Shown: positions 18,372-31,466, numbered from the stretch's first letter. The stretch: 64,000 nucleotides of DNA from Pseudomonas arsenicoxydans (GCF_900103875.1 NZ_LT629705.1:3233001-3297000), one strand, 5' to 3'. Notes: a model not told the origin generated them from the sequence alone. Numbers and translations are program-made.

Positions 18372-18401
18372 AACCGGATAGCTCTCACTATCCGGTTTTT
18401 T
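18372..18401. terminator. Terminator after DUF6124 gene
   Basis: Ten-base-pair stem AACCGGATAG / CTATCCGGTT with loop CTCTCA and a T-run. It lies between the convergent DUF6124 and toxin genes. Its sequence closely resembles the terminator at 19183-19216. Confidence 0.9.
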
Positions 18402-18448
18402 GTTGTCACCCATTCAATGCGTGTTCCGAGAGCTGGCCAGCCAGTTGA

Positions 18449-18868
18449 TCAAAAGTCATCGAGGTCGGGATAGATGACTTTTCCCACGACCCATGGCTCA
18501 ACAATCTCGCAATGCACCGTGCGCAGGAATGAACCCCACTCACTCCGGTTATGGGCATCCGGACCAGTGATCGTCAGCAAAAGGTATACATCCCGGAAAG
18601 CGTCATAGGCGTAGATAAGCCAGAAGTCGTTGTCAGGATCGTCAACCAGGGCGGTTCGATAATACTGGCGGTCTATTTTTGCCCATCGTGCCTGGATCGC
18701 TTGAGTGCTGGCCAAGTGGATGTGGTGCATGTCGGTGAGGTCGAGTCGTTCGTCTCGCCCGAAAATAGCGGGCAGTTCACCGCACACTTTGTAGTTATAA
18801 AAATGAGCGGCGAAGTTTTTCCAGTTGCTGATTTGTTCAAAAAGCGCAGAGATTTGGACGGCTGGCAT
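18449..18868 (-). CDS. YafO-family toxin (mRNA interferase type)
   Basis: A 139-residue protein. The stretch YKVCGELPAIFGRDERLD followed by HHIHLA parallels E. coli YafO (LPDIFGRD and HIHLA), and DVYLLLTITGPDAHN corresponds to the C-terminal strand of the family. YafO is a ribosome-dependent mRNA interferase. The ATG at 18868 is six bases after the stop codon of the upstream small gene and lacks a clear ribosome binding site, suggesting translational coupling with the presumed antitoxin. Function is inferred from these motifs. Confidence 0.8.
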   Translation of the reverse strand: MPAVQISALFEQISNWKNFAAHFYNYKVCGELPAIFGRDERLDLTDMHHIHLASTQAIQARWAKIDRQYYRTALVDDPDNDFWLIYAYDAFRDVYLLLTITGPDAHNRSEWGSFLRTVHCEIVEPWVVGKVIYPDLDDF

Positions 18869-18874
18869 CTATGG

Positions 18875-19021
18875 CTACTTTGTTATGGGTAGCTTGCCAG
18901 TGATCACATATTTATCGAACGCTTTCTGCCCATCACGCGCGGCTTGCCTTACATCAAGAAAAGTCAGTTCATCGCGAACGACTTTTTTGACCGGCTTGTC
19001 GATCTTTCTGGTGGTGGCCAT
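18875..19021 (-). CDS. Small basic protein, presumed antitoxin of the YafO-like toxin
   Basis: A 48-residue lysine- and arginine-rich protein (MATTRKIDKPVKKVVRDE, ending KYVITGKLPITK). The ATG at 19021 follows GGAGG with good spacing; an upstream in-frame ATG at 19048 has no such site. It precedes the toxin gene by six bases, the normal antitoxin-first order. It does not resemble YafN (Phd/YefM fold) in length or sequence, so the antitoxin type is unknown. The role is inferred only from position. Confidence 0.6.
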   Translation of the reverse strand: MATTRKIDKPVKKVVRDELTFLDVRQAARDGQKAFDKYVITGKLPITK

Positions 19022-19182
19022 CGGAGCCTCCAAAGGAGATGTATTCATACTGACCAGCTTAAGGGATTGGGTTTCTACCGGCAAACGATAGAGCCGACCC
19101 AAAAAGTGCACCAGTCGGCGGATTCTGGCGTGGTTGTAGGGCATGGCGCCCCTATGTGTAGTCACGCGGTGAGCGACAATAA

Positions 19183-19216
19183 AAAACCCGGAAGCTCTCG
19201 CTATCCGGGTTTTTTG
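19183..19216. terminator. Terminator after aer
   Basis: Stem ACCCGGA / TCCGGGT around AGCTCTCGCTA, with an A-run on the left and T-run on the right, so it can work in both directions. It separates aer from the toxin-antitoxin pair and resembles the hairpin at 18372. Confidence 0.85.
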
Positions 19217-19230
19217 TATTGCCAGAACAA

Positions 19231-20796
19231 TCAGCGGTTAAACCGCTCCACCAACGAATACTGGGTATTCGCGGTTTTGGTCAGCTCTTCACTCAACAAC
19301 GCCGAGTTCTGCGCCTGTTCCGAGGTCTGGTCAGCCAGGTGCGAGATGTTGCTGATGTTGCGGCTGATTTCTTCGGCCACCGCACTTTGCTCTTCGGTCG
19401 CTGCGGCAATCTGCGTGGTCATGTCGGTGATGTTGGCCACCGCTTCACTGATTCCCACCAGCGCCTGATCCGCTTCCAGTACCCGCGCCACGCCTTCTTC
19501 AGCCTGGCGATGCCCGGCTTCCATGGTTTGTACTGCGGTGCTGGCGGTCTGTTGCAGCTTGGCGATCAGGGCATGGATCTGCCCGGTGGATTCGCTGGTG
19601 CGTTGCGCCAGTTGGCGCACTTCGTCGGCCACCACCGCAAAACCACGGCCCATCTCGCCGGCACGGGCTGCTTCGATGGCGGCGTTCAAGGCCAGCAGGT
19701 TGGTCTGGTCGGCGATGCCCTTGATCACATCGACCACGCCGCCGATTTCGTCGCTGTCCTTGGCCAGTTGGGTCACGGTCTGGCCGGTTTCGCCGACCAC
19801 CACCGACAAGCGCTGAATGGCGTCGCGGGTTTCCCCGGCAATGTCGCGACCGCGACCGGTCAGGCGATTGGCTTCCTGAGTCGCATCGGCGGTGCGCTGC
19901 ACATGGCTGGCAACTTCTTGAGTGGTGGCGGCCATCTGGTTGACGGCAGTGGCCACTTGCTCGGTTTCAACGCGTTGACGTTCCAGGCCTGTGGAGCTGT
20001 TATGCGCCAGGGCGTCGGATTGCTTCGCTTGCTCGGTGAGGTGCTCGGCGGTGTCCTGCAGACGGGTCAGGCAGGTTTTCAGGCGTGCTTCCTGGCTGAG
20101 GATCGACATCTCCAGGCGCGCTTGAGCACCGCGGCTGTCGGTGTACATCTGCGCGATCAGCGGGTCGGAAGTGGTTTGCCCGGCCAGGACCAGCAGACGC
20201 TTGAGGCCGCGCTGTTGCCAGCTCAAGCCCATCAGCCCCAACGGCACGGAGAGGCCGGCGGCCAGGGCAAAGCCCCATTGCGACGTCAGCGTGGCACCGA
20301 TCATGAAGCTCAGCTGGCTGACCAGAATGAACGGCAGCCAGTCCTGAAGCACCGGCAGCCATTTGTCCCTTGAAGGAATCGGCGACTTGCCCTGGTTGAT
20401 GCGTTGGTAGAGCGCTTCGGCACGGCGGATCTGTTCGGCGGTGGGTTTGATCCGCACCGACTCGTAACCGATCACCTGATTGCCTTCGAAAACGGGCGTC
20501 ACGTAGGCGTTAACCCAGTAATGATCCCCGCTCTTGCAGCGATTCTTGACAATGCCCATCCATGGCAAGCCTTGTTTCAGTGTGGCCCACATGTGCGCGA
20601 ACACCGCCGCCGGGACGTCGGGGTGACGAACCAGGTTGTGCGGCGCGCGGATCAGCTCCTCACGAGAAAACCCGCTGATTTCGACGAAGGCGTCGTTGCA
20701 GTAGGTGATCACGCCCTTGGCATCGGTGGTGGATATCAACCGTTGCTGAGCCGGGAAGGTCCGTTCGCGTTGTGTGGTGGGCTGGTTATTACGCAT
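19231..20796 (-). CDS. aer: Aerotaxis receptor, PAS domain chemoreceptor
   Basis: A 521-residue methyl-accepting chemotaxis protein. The N-terminal PAS domain ([20 protein letters not shown] to YESVRIKPT, about residues 20-115) resembles the FAD-binding domain of Aer; two close membrane segments lie near residues 150-195 without a large periplasmic loop; the signalling tip [31 protein letters not shown] is intact. It senses redox/oxygen changes and signals to CheA. The ATG at 20796 was chosen over a TTG at 20814. Its place near the cbb3 operons agrees with PAO1. Confidence 0.93.
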   Translation of the reverse strand: MRNNQPTTQRERTFPAQQRLISTTDAKGVITYCNDAFVEISGFSREELIRAPHNLVRHPDVPAAVFAHMWATLKQGLPWMGIVKNRCKSGDHYWVNAYVTPVFEGNQVIGYESVRIKPTAEQIRRAEALYQRINQGKSPIPSRDKWLPVLQDWLPFILVSQLSFMIGATLTSQWGFALAAGLSVPLGLMGLSWQQRGLKRLLVLAGQTTSDPLIAQMYTDSRGAQARLEMSILSQEARLKTCLTRLQDTAEHLTEQAKQSDALAHNSSTGLERQRVETEQVATAVNQMAATTQEVASHVQRTADATQEANRLTGRGRDIAGETRDAIQRLSVVVGETGQTVTQLAKDSDEIGGVVDVIKGIADQTNLLALNAAIEAARAGEMGRGFAVVADEVRQLAQRTSESTGQIHALIAKLQQTASTAVQTMEAGHRQAEEGVARVLEADQALVGISEAVANITDMTTQIAAATEEQSAVAEEISRNISNISHLADQTSEQAQNSALLSEELTKTANTQYSLVERFNR

Positions 20797-20899
20797 GGCT
20801 TTTTCAATCCGCAAGGCTTTGAGAGGTTGTCGGCGGTGTCAGGTATTTATTGAAATTATTTTTCGATAATCAGCAGCGCGTCGCAAAACAGCCATTGCA

Positions 20900-21691
20900 T
20901 CAGCCAGCGAGCATCGGGTACGTGAACAGTGCGAAATGCAGCACGTTCAGGCCGAAATGGGTGGCGATGGCCGCGCCCAAACCGCCAAAACGGTAGGCCA
21001 GACCATAGCCGACACCTGCCAGGCTCGCCAGGAGCACCCATTGCGCGCCCGCACCTGCATGCACCAGGCCGAACAACAACGAGGCCAGCAGTAACGCCAG
21101 GTGTTCGCCGTAGGGCCGGTCTTTCAAAAACCGGCTCAGGCTGCCCTGGATATAACCGCGAAACAACGCTTCCTCCACCAGCGTCACCAGCAACAGGTTG
21201 TTCAGCACCCACAATCCGGCTTGGTCCGGCCATTTCGGTGCCCAATGGATTACGCCCAGCAATAGCGCACCACCCAGAGCGAGCACGGCGCTAATGGGCA
21301 GGGCGAGTGCAATGGCACCGAGGGACAGGCGCAGCGAGCGAGCGCCGACAATCCACGGGCAAGCCAGCAGTAGCCAGAAACCGATCAGGGGTTTGTCCAG
21401 ATTCAGGTACATGGCGAACTGCACGGCATCATCGGTGAAGCGTTGCGGGGCGATGGCGCGACCGTTGTAGAAACCCGGCAGCCAGTGGGTCGCCAGTGAA
21501 AGGGCCAGGACAATGAACACCCCGTGGCCCAGGTAGCGCGCGACGACAACCTGTCGTTGGCGAACGGCGAAACCGGCGATCAGCAGCAAAGCAAAGGAAA
21601 TGCCGGCGAGCCAGGTGAGGTGGCCGTAGGTCAGTGCAAGAGCGTAGCCGAGGGAGAGGAGGGCCAGATACATCCATGGCAGGGCAATCAT
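20900..21691 (-). CDS. CPBP-family intramembrane protease
   Basis: A 263-residue protein with about eight membrane helices. The CPBP (Abi/CAAX) motifs are present: EEALFRGYIQG, LLFGLVHAG and THFGLNVLHF. Members are glutamic intramembrane proteases or are linked to bacteriocin immunity; the substrate here is unknown. The ATG at 21691 follows AAGGAC; the frame is open further upstream but with unlikely residues. It lies between acnA and aer on the same strand, after a terminator, so it is probably transcribed on its own. Confidence 0.85.
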   Translation of the reverse strand: MIALPWMYLALLSLGYALALTYGHLTWLAGISFALLLIAGFAVRQRQVVVARYLGHGVFIVLALSLATHWLPGFYNGRAIAPQRFTDDAVQFAMYLNLDKPLIGFWLLLACPWIVGARSLRLSLGAIALALPISAVLALGGALLLGVIHWAPKWPDQAGLWVLNNLLLVTLVEEALFRGYIQGSLSRFLKDRPYGEHLALLLASLLFGLVHAGAGAQWVLLASLAGVGYGLAYRFGGLGAAIATHFGLNVLHFALFTYPMLAG

Positions 21692-21812
21692 TACAAGTCC
21701 TTGAGTCCAGAAATTTGCGGGCACCGCGTTTCCCCGTGGGAGGTGTTGTTCAGGGGGATGGGGTGACCGGCGCACAACAGCGCGGCGATTATAGAGACGA
21801 AATATCCCCACA

Positions 21813-21840
21813 ACAAAAAACACCGCCCGAAGGCGGTGTC
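21813..21840 (-). terminator. Terminator of acnA
   Basis: Stem ACACCGCC / GGCGGTGT with loop CGAA; on the minus strand it is followed by a T-run. It is 16 bases past the acnA stop codon. Confidence 0.9.
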
Positions 21841-21855
21841 TTTGTCAGCGGTGGA

Positions 21856-24597
<2,742 letters not shown>

Positions 24598-24819
24598 TGC
24601 GATCACTCCTTTGAGTCCGTAGGGCTACGGACTGAGGGGACGGACAGAGCTTTCAACCTAGCCCTGTTTGGACGTTAAAGCTAATAACTGGACTCTATGG
24701 ACAAGTCCAAGGTTCCGATCTCGGCTATCATGCGCCGGTTTTCGTGACAGGCTTTGCTTCAACGCAAGTCTGGGCATCGCGCAGTGGCTGAATTCCTCGC
24801 CATCTGCCCAGGAGTAAGA

Positions 24820-25893
24820 ATGAACACCCTCTTTATGCATTGCCGGCCGGGCTTCGAAGGCGAAGTCTGTTCCGAGATCTCCGAACACGCCGCACGGCTG
24901 AACGTGGCCGGTTATGCCAAGGCCAAGACCGCCAGCGCCTGCGCCGAGTTCATCTGCACCGAAGAAGACGGCGCCGAGCGCCTGATGCGCGGCCAACGGT
25001 TCGCCGAGCTGATCTTTCCACGCCAATGGGCGCGCGGGATCTTCATCGACCTGCCGGAAACCGACCGCATCAGCGTGATCCTCGCGCACATGGCCGATTT
25101 CCCGCTGTGCGGGAGCCTGTGGCTGGAAATGGTCGACACCAATGATGGCAAAGAGCTTTCAAACTTCTGCAAGAAATTCGAAGGTCACCTGCGCAAGGCG
25201 CTGATGGCGGCGGGCAAGTTGGTCGAAGACGCCCACAAGCCGCGTTTGCTGCTGACGTTCAAAAGTGGCCGCGAAGTATTCATGGGCCTGGCCGAGTCGA
25301 ACAACTCGGCGATGTGGCCGATGGGCATTCCACGCCTGAAGTTCCCGCGTGAAGCGCCGAGCCGTTCGACGCTGAAACTGGAAGAGGCCTGGCACCACTT
25401 CATCCCACGCGATCAGTGGGATGAGCGCTTGCACAGCGACATGACCGGCGTCGACCTCGGCGCCGCGCCGGGCGGTTGGACCTGGCAGCTGGTCAATCGT
25501 GGCATGCTGGTGACCGCCATCGACAACGGGCCGATGGCCGAAAGCCTGATGGACACCGGCCTGGTGCAACACTTGATGGCCGACGGTTTCACCTTCAAGC
25601 CCAAGCAGCCGGTGGACTGGATGGTCTGCGACATCGTCGAGAAGCCGGCGCGCAACGCCGCGATGCTCGAAGAGTGGATTGGCGAGGGGCATTGCCGCGA
25701 AGCGGTGGTCAATCTCAAGTTGCCAATGAAACAGCGTTACGCCGAAGTGAAGCGTTTGCTGGAGCGGATTGCCGATGGCTTCAAGGCCCGTGGCATTCGC
25801 GTCGAGATCGGCTGCAAGCAGCTCTATCACGACCGCGAAGAAGTGACCTGCCATTTGCGCCGACTCGACACAAAGAAACCCAAGTCCCGCTGA
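24820..25893 (+). CDS. rlmM: 23S rRNA (cytidine-2498 2'-O) methyltransferase
   Basis: A 357-residue protein that begins [19 protein letters not shown] at an ATG preceded by AGGAGTAAGA. It has an N-terminal THUMP-like part and a Rossmann methyltransferase with the SAM motif [14 protein letters not shown] and the catalytic K-D-K-E type residues (including [12 protein letters not shown] and [11 protein letters not shown]). It methylates C2498 in 23S rRNA. Divergent from acnA. Confidence 0.93.
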   Translation: MNTLFMHCRPGFEGEVCSEISEHAARLNVAGYAKAKTASACAEFICTEEDGAERLMRGQRFAELIFPRQWARGIFIDLPETDRISVILAHMADFPLCGSLWLEMVDTNDGKELSNFCKKFEGHLRKALMAAGKLVEDAHKPRLLLTFKSGREVFMGLAESNNSAMWPMGIPRLKFPREAPSRSTLKLEEAWHHFIPRDQWDERLHSDMTGVDLGAAPGGWTWQLVNRGMLVTAIDNGPMAESLMDTGLVQHLMADGFTFKPKQPVDWMVCDIVEKPARNAAMLEEWIGEGHCREAVVNLKLPMKQRYAEVKRLLERIADGFKARGIRVEIGCKQLYHDREEVTCHLRRLDTKKPKSR

Positions 25894-25904
25894 AGTTGTG
25901 CACT

Positions 25905-26016
25905 GATCGTTCCCACGCTCCGCGTGGGAATGCATCCCGTGACGCTCTGCGTCACATCCAAAGGCGGAACGCAGAGCGTCCCCGGCGGCATTCCCACGCG
26001 GAGCGTGGGAACGATC
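25905..26016. repeat. Palindromic intergenic element with internal stems
   Basis: Outer inverted arms begin GATCGTTCCCACGCTCCGCG and end with its complement; each arm can also fold on itself (CCACGC/GCGTGG). A second internal pair of arms (GACGCTCTGCGTC and ACGCAGAGCGT) lies in the middle. It has the form of a small non-autonomous repeat between rlmM and tusA. Confidence 0.85.
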
Positions 26017-26087
26017 AACGCGTAACGCAAAAGATGACCGAACCCCCGGCAATGCGCGACAATGCCGGCCAGTTTCAGGAGTTAATC

Positions 26088-26339
26088 ATGAGTGAAATGC
26101 TTGATACGCCGGTAGACGGCACCCTCGACGCCACCGGCCTCAACTGCCCGGAACCGGTGATGATGCTGCACCAGCACATCCGTGACCTGGTGCCTGGCGG
26201 CCTGCTCAAGGTAATCGCGACCGATCCCTCGACCCGTCGCGACATTCCCAAATTCTGCGTGTTTCTCGACCACGAACTGGTCGCGCAGCACGAAGAGGCG
26301 GGCACCTACCTGTACTGGATCCGCAAGAAACTCGCTTAA
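26088..26339 (+). CDS. tusA: Sulfur carrier protein TusA
   Basis: An 83-residue protein with [14 protein letters not shown], the CPxP motif whose cysteine carries a persulfide. TusA passes sulfur from IscS toward tRNA 2-thiouridine synthesis and related pathways. Length matches the family. The ATG at 26088 follows CAGGAGTTAATC. Its end overlaps the end of the convergent MATE gene by four bases (shared TTAA). Confidence 0.93.
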   Translation: MSEMLDTPVDGTLDATGLNCPEPVMMLHQHIRDLVPGGLLKVIATDPSTRRDIPKFCVFLDHELVAQHEEAGTYLYWIRKKLA

Positions 26340-27745
26340 CCCGCCGAAGAGCTGATGCGGATCCGCTTGCGTGCGCTACGCGTGAGGCGGATCGACAGCA
26401 TCAGCGCCGCGCAGCTCAAGCCCACGATCAAACCCTGCCACAGCCCGCTCGGGCCGCTCGGTGTGCCGAACCAGTCGGTCAGGCCCAGGGCGTAACCCAC
26501 CGGCAAACCGATCCCCCAATAGGCGAACAGGGTCAGGATCATCGTCACCCGCGTGTCCTGATAACCGCGCAACGCCCCGGCCGCGGTCACCTGGATCGCG
26601 TCGGAAAACTGGAACAGCGCCGAATACACAATCAGCATCGATGCCACGCGAATCACCGTCGGGTCGGCGGTGTAGATCGTTGCGATGTGTTCGCGCAGCA
26701 ACAGCATCATGCTCGCCGAAATACAGGCGTAAGCCAGCGCCGTGCCCATGCCGACCCCGGCGGCGAAGCGCGCCTCGCGCGGCTCCTGGCGCCCGAGTGC
26801 CTGGCCGACCCGAACCGTCACCGCCATGCCCAGGGAGTAGGGGATCATGAACACCAGCGAGCTGAAGTTCAGCGCGATCTGATGTCCGGCAACCACTGTG
26901 GCGCCGAGGCTGCCGATCAGCAGGGCGATCACCGCGAAAATGCTCGACTCGGCGAACACCGCAATGCCGATGGGCAAGCCGATGCCCAGCAGGCGTTTGA
27001 TCACCGACCATTGCGGCCAGTCGAAACGGCTGAACAACTGACTTGACTGGTAGGCCGGTGCCCAGCGCTCCCAGCCGGCCATCCCCAGCGCCATCACCCA
27101 CATCACGATCGCCGTGGCCCAGCCACAGCCGACACCGCCCATGGCGGGCACACCGAAGTGGCCGTAGATGAAGATGTAGTTCAGCGGAATGTTCAGCGCC
27201 AGGCCGCACAGGCCAAGGACCATCGCCGGGCGTGTGCGGCCCAGACCGTCACTGAAGCAGCGCAACACATGGTAGATGGCAACGGCAGGCAGGCCGCTGG
27301 CGATGCCGTGCAGGTACTGCATGCACGGGCCGATCAGCTCCGGATCGACCTTCATCATGTGCAGGATCGGTTCGGCGCTGAACAGCATGGTCGTCGCGAT
27401 CAGGCCCACGACCAATGCCAGCCACAGCGCCTGACGCACGATCGGACCGATCTCGCTGTGGGTGCCGGCGCCGAAACGCTGGGCGACTTTCGGGGTAGTG
27501 GCCAGCAGCGTGCCGGTCATCAACAGGAACACCGGCACCCAGATCGAGTTGCCGAGCGCCACCGCCGCCAGGTCGCGCGGTCCGACCCGACCGGCCATCA
27601 CCGCATCGACGAAGCCCATGGCGGTGGTTGCCAGCTGCGCGATCATGATCGGCAGCGCGAGCGCGAGCAGGGTTTTGAGCTCCAGGCGAACCCGGGCCGG
27701 ACGGGTGAGGGAAGTAGCGGCGGGGCGGTCAGTTACGGAATTCAA
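26336..27745 (-). CDS. MATE-family multidrug exporter (NorM/PmpM-like)
   Basis: About 469 residues with twelve membrane helices in two halves of MATE type (first half [43 protein letters not shown]; second half [42 protein letters not shown]). Members pump cationic drugs in exchange for H+ or Na+. No ATG is available at the N terminus; the start is a TTG, at 27745 (giving NSVTDRPA) or 27760. Convergent with tusA. Confidence 0.88.
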   Translation of the reverse strand: MNSVTDRPAATSLTRPARVRLELKTLLALALPIMIAQLATTAMGFVDAVMAGRVGPRDLAAVALGNSIWVPVFLLMTGTLLATTPKVAQRFGAGTHSEIGPIVRQALWLALVVGLIATTMLFSAEPILHMMKVDPELIGPCMQYLHGIASGLPAVAIYHVLRCFSDGLGRTRPAMVLGLCGLALNIPLNYIFIYGHFGVPAMGGVGCGWATAIVMWVMALGMAGWERWAPAYQSSQLFSRFDWPQWSVIKRLLGIGLPIGIAVFAESSIFAVIALLIGSLGATVVAGHQIALNFSSLVFMIPYSLGMAVTVRVGQALGRQEPREARFAAGVGMGTALAYACISASMMLLLREHIATIYTADPTVIRVASMLIVYSALFQFSDAIQVTAAGALRGYQDTRVTMILTLFAYWGIGLPVGYALGLTDWFGTPSGPSGLWQGLIVGLSCAALMLSIRLTRSARKRIRISSSAG

Positions 27746-27920
27746 GGGCGAAACGTCCAAAGATTTTGAGGCGCGAGGCGGCGCATTCTACGCGTTGACG
27801 CAGCGGTCAGGAAAAGTCCTGTGTTAGGGATTTGTAAGCGGTTTGCGGATGTTTATGCATCCTGGGTGGCCCATCACCTTCATCTACGCCTAAACTGCCG
27901 ATCCCCCAAAGGAGCCTGCC

Positions 27921-29063
27921 ATGCTGATTGTTGCCGACGAAAATATCCCGCTGCTCGATGCCTTCTTCGAACGTTTCGGTGAAATCCGCCGAGTGCCGGG
28001 ACGCTCCATCGACCGCGCCACGGTCGAGCAGGCCGATGTGCTGCTGGTGCGTTCGGTGACCAACGTCAACCGCGCGTTGCTCGAAGGCAGCAAGGTGCGT
28101 TTTGTCGGCACCTGCACCATTGGTACCGATCACTTGGACCTGGACTACTTTCAGCAGGCCGGTATCACTTGGTCCAGCGCACCCGGCTGCAATGCCCGCG
28201 GCGTGGTCGACTACGTGCTCGGCAGTCTGTTGACCCTGGCCGAGATCGAGGGCGTCGACCTGAACCAGCGCACTTACGGTGTGGTCGGTGCCGGTGAAGT
28301 CGGTGGTCGCCTGGTCAAGGTACTGCGCGGCCTGGGCTGGAACGTGCTGGTGTGCGATCCACCAAGGCAAGCCGCTGAAGGCGGCGATTACGTCAGTCTC
28401 GAACACATCATCGAACAATGCGACGTCATCAGCCTGCACACCCCTTTGAAAAAACACGGCGCCCAGTCGACCTGGCATCTGTTCGACAGAAACCGCCTGA
28501 ACCAGCTCAAATCCGGCGCCTGGCTGATCAATGCCAGTCGAGGCCCGGTGGTGGACAACGCCGCCCTGCGCCAGGTGTTGATGCAGCGTGAAGACCTGCA
28601 AGCGGTGCTCGACGTTTGGGAAGGCGAACCCGAAGTCGATGTGGCGCTGGCCGAGCTCTGTGTTTTAGCGACGCCGCACATTGCCGGTTACAGCCTTGAC
28701 GGCAAACAGCGCGGGACGGCGCAGATCTACCAGGCCTATTGCGAATTTATCGGGCAAGCGCCGCAGGTCAGCTTGAACGATTTGCTGCCGGCGCCGTGGT
28801 TGTCGCAGGTCACCCTGAGCGCCGAAAGCGATCCGGCCTGGGCGCTGGCGATGCTGTGCCGCGGCGTGTACGACCCGCGCCGCGATGATGCGGACTTCCG
28901 TCGTAGCCTTGTCGGCAATGTGAGCGAACAGCGTGCGGCGTTTGATGCGTTGCGCAAGCATTACCCGCAGCGGCGCGAGATCGATGGGCTCAAGGTACGG
29001 ATCGAGGGGGATTCGCCTGAGTTGCTGAAGATTGTGTCGGCTTTGGGTGCCTTGACTGTCTGA
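27921..29063 (+). CDS. pdxB: Erythronate-4-phosphate dehydrogenase
   Basis: A 380-residue NAD-dependent D-2-hydroxyacid dehydrogenase, second step of the DXP-dependent route to pyridoxal phosphate. It starts [21 protein letters not shown], typical of PdxB; the Rossmann motif is [24 protein letters not shown] and the His region [16 protein letters not shown] follow; the C-terminal PdxB dimerisation domain is present. The ATG follows AAAGGAGCCTGCC. Confidence 0.96.
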   Translation: MLIVADENIPLLDAFFERFGEIRRVPGRSIDRATVEQADVLLVRSVTNVNRALLEGSKVRFVGTCTIGTDHLDLDYFQQAGITWSSAPGCNARGVVDYVLGSLLTLAEIEGVDLNQRTYGVVGAGEVGGRLVKVLRGLGWNVLVCDPPRQAAEGGDYVSLEHIIEQCDVISLHTPLKKHGAQSTWHLFDRNRLNQLKSGAWLINASRGPVVDNAALRQVLMQREDLQAVLDVWEGEPEVDVALAELCVLATPHIAGYSLDGKQRGTAQIYQAYCEFIGQAPQVSLNDLLPAPWLSQVTLSAESDPAWALAMLCRGVYDPRRDDADFRRSLVGNVSEQRAAFDALRKHYPQRREIDGLKVRIEGDSPELLKIVSALGALTV

Positions 29064-29077
29064 AGAGTCGGGTTGGC

Positions 29078-29174
29078 GCCATCGCGAGCAGGCTCGCTCC
29101 CACATTGATTTTGTCGTATGCAAAAGCTGTATTCGCTGGAGATCTCTTGTGGGAGCGAGCCTGCTCGCGATGGC
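29078..29174. repeat. Palindromic intergenic repeat (REP pair)
   Basis: Left arm GCCATCGCGAGCAGGCTCGC and its reverse complement enclose about 40 bases. Same family as 48820-48883. It lies after pdxB, between convergent genes. Confidence 0.85.
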
Positions 29175-29204
29175 CGCGCCGCAATTTCAGGAAAAGCGCC
29201 CATA

Positions 29205-29228
29205 AAAAACCCGGCCATCAGTGCCGGG
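29205..29228 (-). terminator. Terminator of the PA1571-like gene
   Basis: On the minus strand CCCGGCACTGATGGCCGGG is followed by a run of T. It lies 20 bases past the stop codon of the small gene. Confidence 0.85.
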
Positions 29229-29248
29229 TCAAGAAGACGGTGGCTATA

Positions 29249-29428
29249 TCACTCTTGTTCGGCAGGCTTGACCAATCGCTTTTCCAGTTCGCGGCAAGCG
29301 TCCTGGATCATGTCTTCAGTGATCGGTACTTCGCGCCCATTCTCATCAATAATCGAGCAACCCAAAGACTGGTCGGGCTGTGTGCGGATCACTTGAATCT
29401 TGTCTTCGCTGCTGTGTTGCAAGGACAT
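29249..29428 (-). CDS. PA1571-like small conserved protein
   Basis: A 59-residue protein, MSLQHSSEDKIQVIRTQPDQ and onward, with IIDENGREVPITEDMIQDACRELEKRL. The ATG at 29428 follows AGGAGACAGGCC. It resembles the small conserved Pseudomonas protein called PA1571; function unknown. Its own terminator and ribosome binding site, and codon use like the chromosome, support a real gene. It has no signal peptide or membrane segment. Confidence 0.75.
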   Translation of the reverse strand: MSLQHSSEDKIQVIRTQPDQSLGCSIIDENGREVPITEDMIQDACRELEKRLVKPAEQE

Positions 29429-29687
29429 GGCCTGTCTCCTCTTCAGGTTGTGTGCCTACTTTAAAACCGCCAGGTGACCGGGCTGTGACAACTCCCTACG
29501 GTCTTTCCAGATCGGCAACCCCACTCCACCAGAAATTCCCGAACGTTGCCAGCCGCACTTTAGACCAATAGCGTCTAGCGCCTAGTCTCTGCGGACATAA
29601 TTAAAGTGACTCATTGTGATTTACAGCGTTTCAGCCCACGTTGAGCGGTGTAGGCTGAGCCATCCAATGCGTACCTGGAAAACCTCG

Positions 29688-31466
29688 ATGCTCTCTGCCC
29701 GTCACCGCCGCGCGCTGCGCCTTACCCTGGGTTTTCTGGCACCCTATCGCTGGCAAGCCTTCGGTGCTTTGCTCGCATTGATCGTCACCGCCGGCATCAC
29801 CTTGTCCATGGGGCAGGGGATTCGGTTGTTGGTGGATCAGGGTTTCATGACCCAGTCGCCGCACCTGCTCAACCAGTCCATCGGCCTGTTCATGGTGTTG
29901 GTGGTGGGGCTGGCGATCGGCACCTTTGCGCGGTTTTATCTGGTGTCCTGGATCGGCGAGCGCGTTGTCGCGGACATCCGCCGGCAAGTGTTCAATCACC
30001 TGGTTTATCTGCATCCCGGTTTTTACGAAGACAATCGCAGCTCCGAAATTCAGTCGCGCCTGACTGCCGACACGACGTTACTGCAATCGGTAATCGGCTC
30101 TTCGTTGTCGCTGTTTCTGCGCAATTTGCTGATGGTGATCGGCGGGATCGTCTTGCTGTTCATCACCAACCCCAAACTCACCAGCATCGTGGTGGTGGCG
30201 TTGCCCCTGGTGATCGCGCCGATCCTGATCTTCGGCCGCCGGGTGCGCAGTTTGTCGCGTTTGAGTCAGGACCGGATTGCCGACATCGGCAGCTATGTTT
30301 CCGAAACCCTTGGCCAGATCAAAACCGTGCAAGCCTACAACCACCAGGTCCAGGACGAGCAACGATTCGCCGTGACCGTTGAAGAGGCGTTCAACACCGC
30401 TCGCAAACGCATCTTCCAGCGGGCCTGGCTGATTACGCTGGTGATCGTGCTGGTGCTGGGCGCCGTCGGCGTGATGCTTTGGGTCGGCGGCATGGACGTG
30501 ATCGCCGGGCGCATCTCGGCGGGTGAGCTGGCGGCATTTGTCTTCTACAGCCTGATTGTCGGCAGCGCCTTCGGCACGTTGAGCGAAGTGATCGGCGAGC
30601 TGCAGCGCGCGGCAGGGGCGGCGGAACGTATTGCCGAGTTGCTGCGTTCGGAAAACATCATCCAGCCGCCAACCACTGGCTTGGTGACCCTGCCTGATCG
30701 GGTGAAAGGCAATCTGGCGCTGCAAGACGTGCGTTTTTCCTATCCTTCGCGACCGCAGAGCTATGCCGTCGATGGCTTGAGCCTGACCATCAATGCCGGG
30801 GAAACCCTCGCCTTGGTCGGTCCCTCCGGTGCCGGCAAGTCAACGGTGTATGACCTGCTGCTGCGTTTCTACGATCCGGCGTCAGGGCAGATTCTTTTGG
30901 ATGGTGTGCCGCTGACCCAACTCGATCCCCTCGATCTGCGCCGCTGTTTCGCCCTGGTCTCGCAAAACCCGGCGCTGTTTTTCGGCAGTATCGAAGAGAA
31001 CATCCGCTACGGTAATCCGACGGCGACTCTGGCCCAGGTCCAGGAAGCCGCAAAAATCGCCTACGCCCATGAGTTCATCGAGCAAATGCCCAATGGTTAC
31101 CAGACTCATCTGGGGGACGGCGGTCTCGGATTGTCCGGCGGTCAGCGTCAGCGCCTGGCCATCGCCCGGGCGCTGCTGGTGGATGCCCCCATCCTGCTGC
31201 TGGACGAAGCCACCAGTGCCCTCGACGCGCAGAGCGAACACCTGATCCAGCAAGCCCTGCCGAGCCTGATGAAAAACCGCACCACACTGGTCATCGCCCA
31301 TCGTTTGGCTACGGTGAAAAACGCCGACCGGATCGCGGTGATGGACCAGGGAAAACTGGTGGCGGTGGGAACGCATCAGGAACTGATTGCGAGCAATGCG
31401 CTGTATGCGCGGCTGGCGGCGTTGCAGTTCAGCGATGGCAAGGCCGAACTCGGCCTGCCCTTGTAG
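29688..31466 (+). CDS. ABC exporter, fused membrane and ATPase domains (MsbA-like)
   Basis: About 592 residues: six membrane helices (residues about 20-310) followed by an ATPase domain with Walker A GPSGAGKST, signature LSGGQRQRLAIARALL, Walker B ILLLDEATSALD and H-loop VIAHRLATV. It would work as a homodimer exporting lipid or drug; the substrate is not known. The start may be 29688 or the ATG at 29667. The stop codon is formed by the first bases of the palindromic repeat at 31462, so the C terminus (LGLPL) was set by that element's insertion. Confidence 0.88.
   Translation: MLSARHRRALRLTLGFLAPYRWQAFGALLALIVTAGITLSMGQGIRLLVDQGFMTQSPHLLNQSIGLFMVLVVGLAIGTFARFYLVSWIGERVVADIRRQVFNHLVYLHPGFYEDNRSSEIQSRLTADTTLLQSVIGSSLSLFLRNLLMVIGGIVLLFITNPKLTSIVVVALPLVIAPILIFGRRVRSLSRLSQDRIADIGSYVSETLGQIKTVQAYNHQVQDEQRFAVTVEEAFNTARKRIFQRAWLITLVIVLVLGAVGVMLWVGGMDVIAGRISAGELAAFVFYSLIVGSAFGTLSEVIGELQRAAGAAERIAELLRSENIIQPPTTGLVTLPDRVKGNLALQDVRFSYPSRPQSYAVDGLSLTINAGETLALVGPSGAGKSTVYDLLLRFYDPASGQILLDGVPLTQLDPLDLRRCFALVSQNPALFFGSIEENIRYGNPTATLAQVQEAAKIAYAHEFIEQMPNGYQTHLGDGGLGLSGGQRQRLAIARALLVDAPILLLDEATSALDAQSEHLIQQALPSLMKNRTTLVIAHRLATVKNADRIAVMDQGKLVAVGTHQELIASNALYARLAALQFSDGKAELGLPL

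Noticed and set aside
19022..19165. Longer form of the presumed antitoxin
   Set aside because: The upstream in-frame ATG codons lack ribosome binding sites, while GGAGG stands directly ahead of the ATG at 19021.
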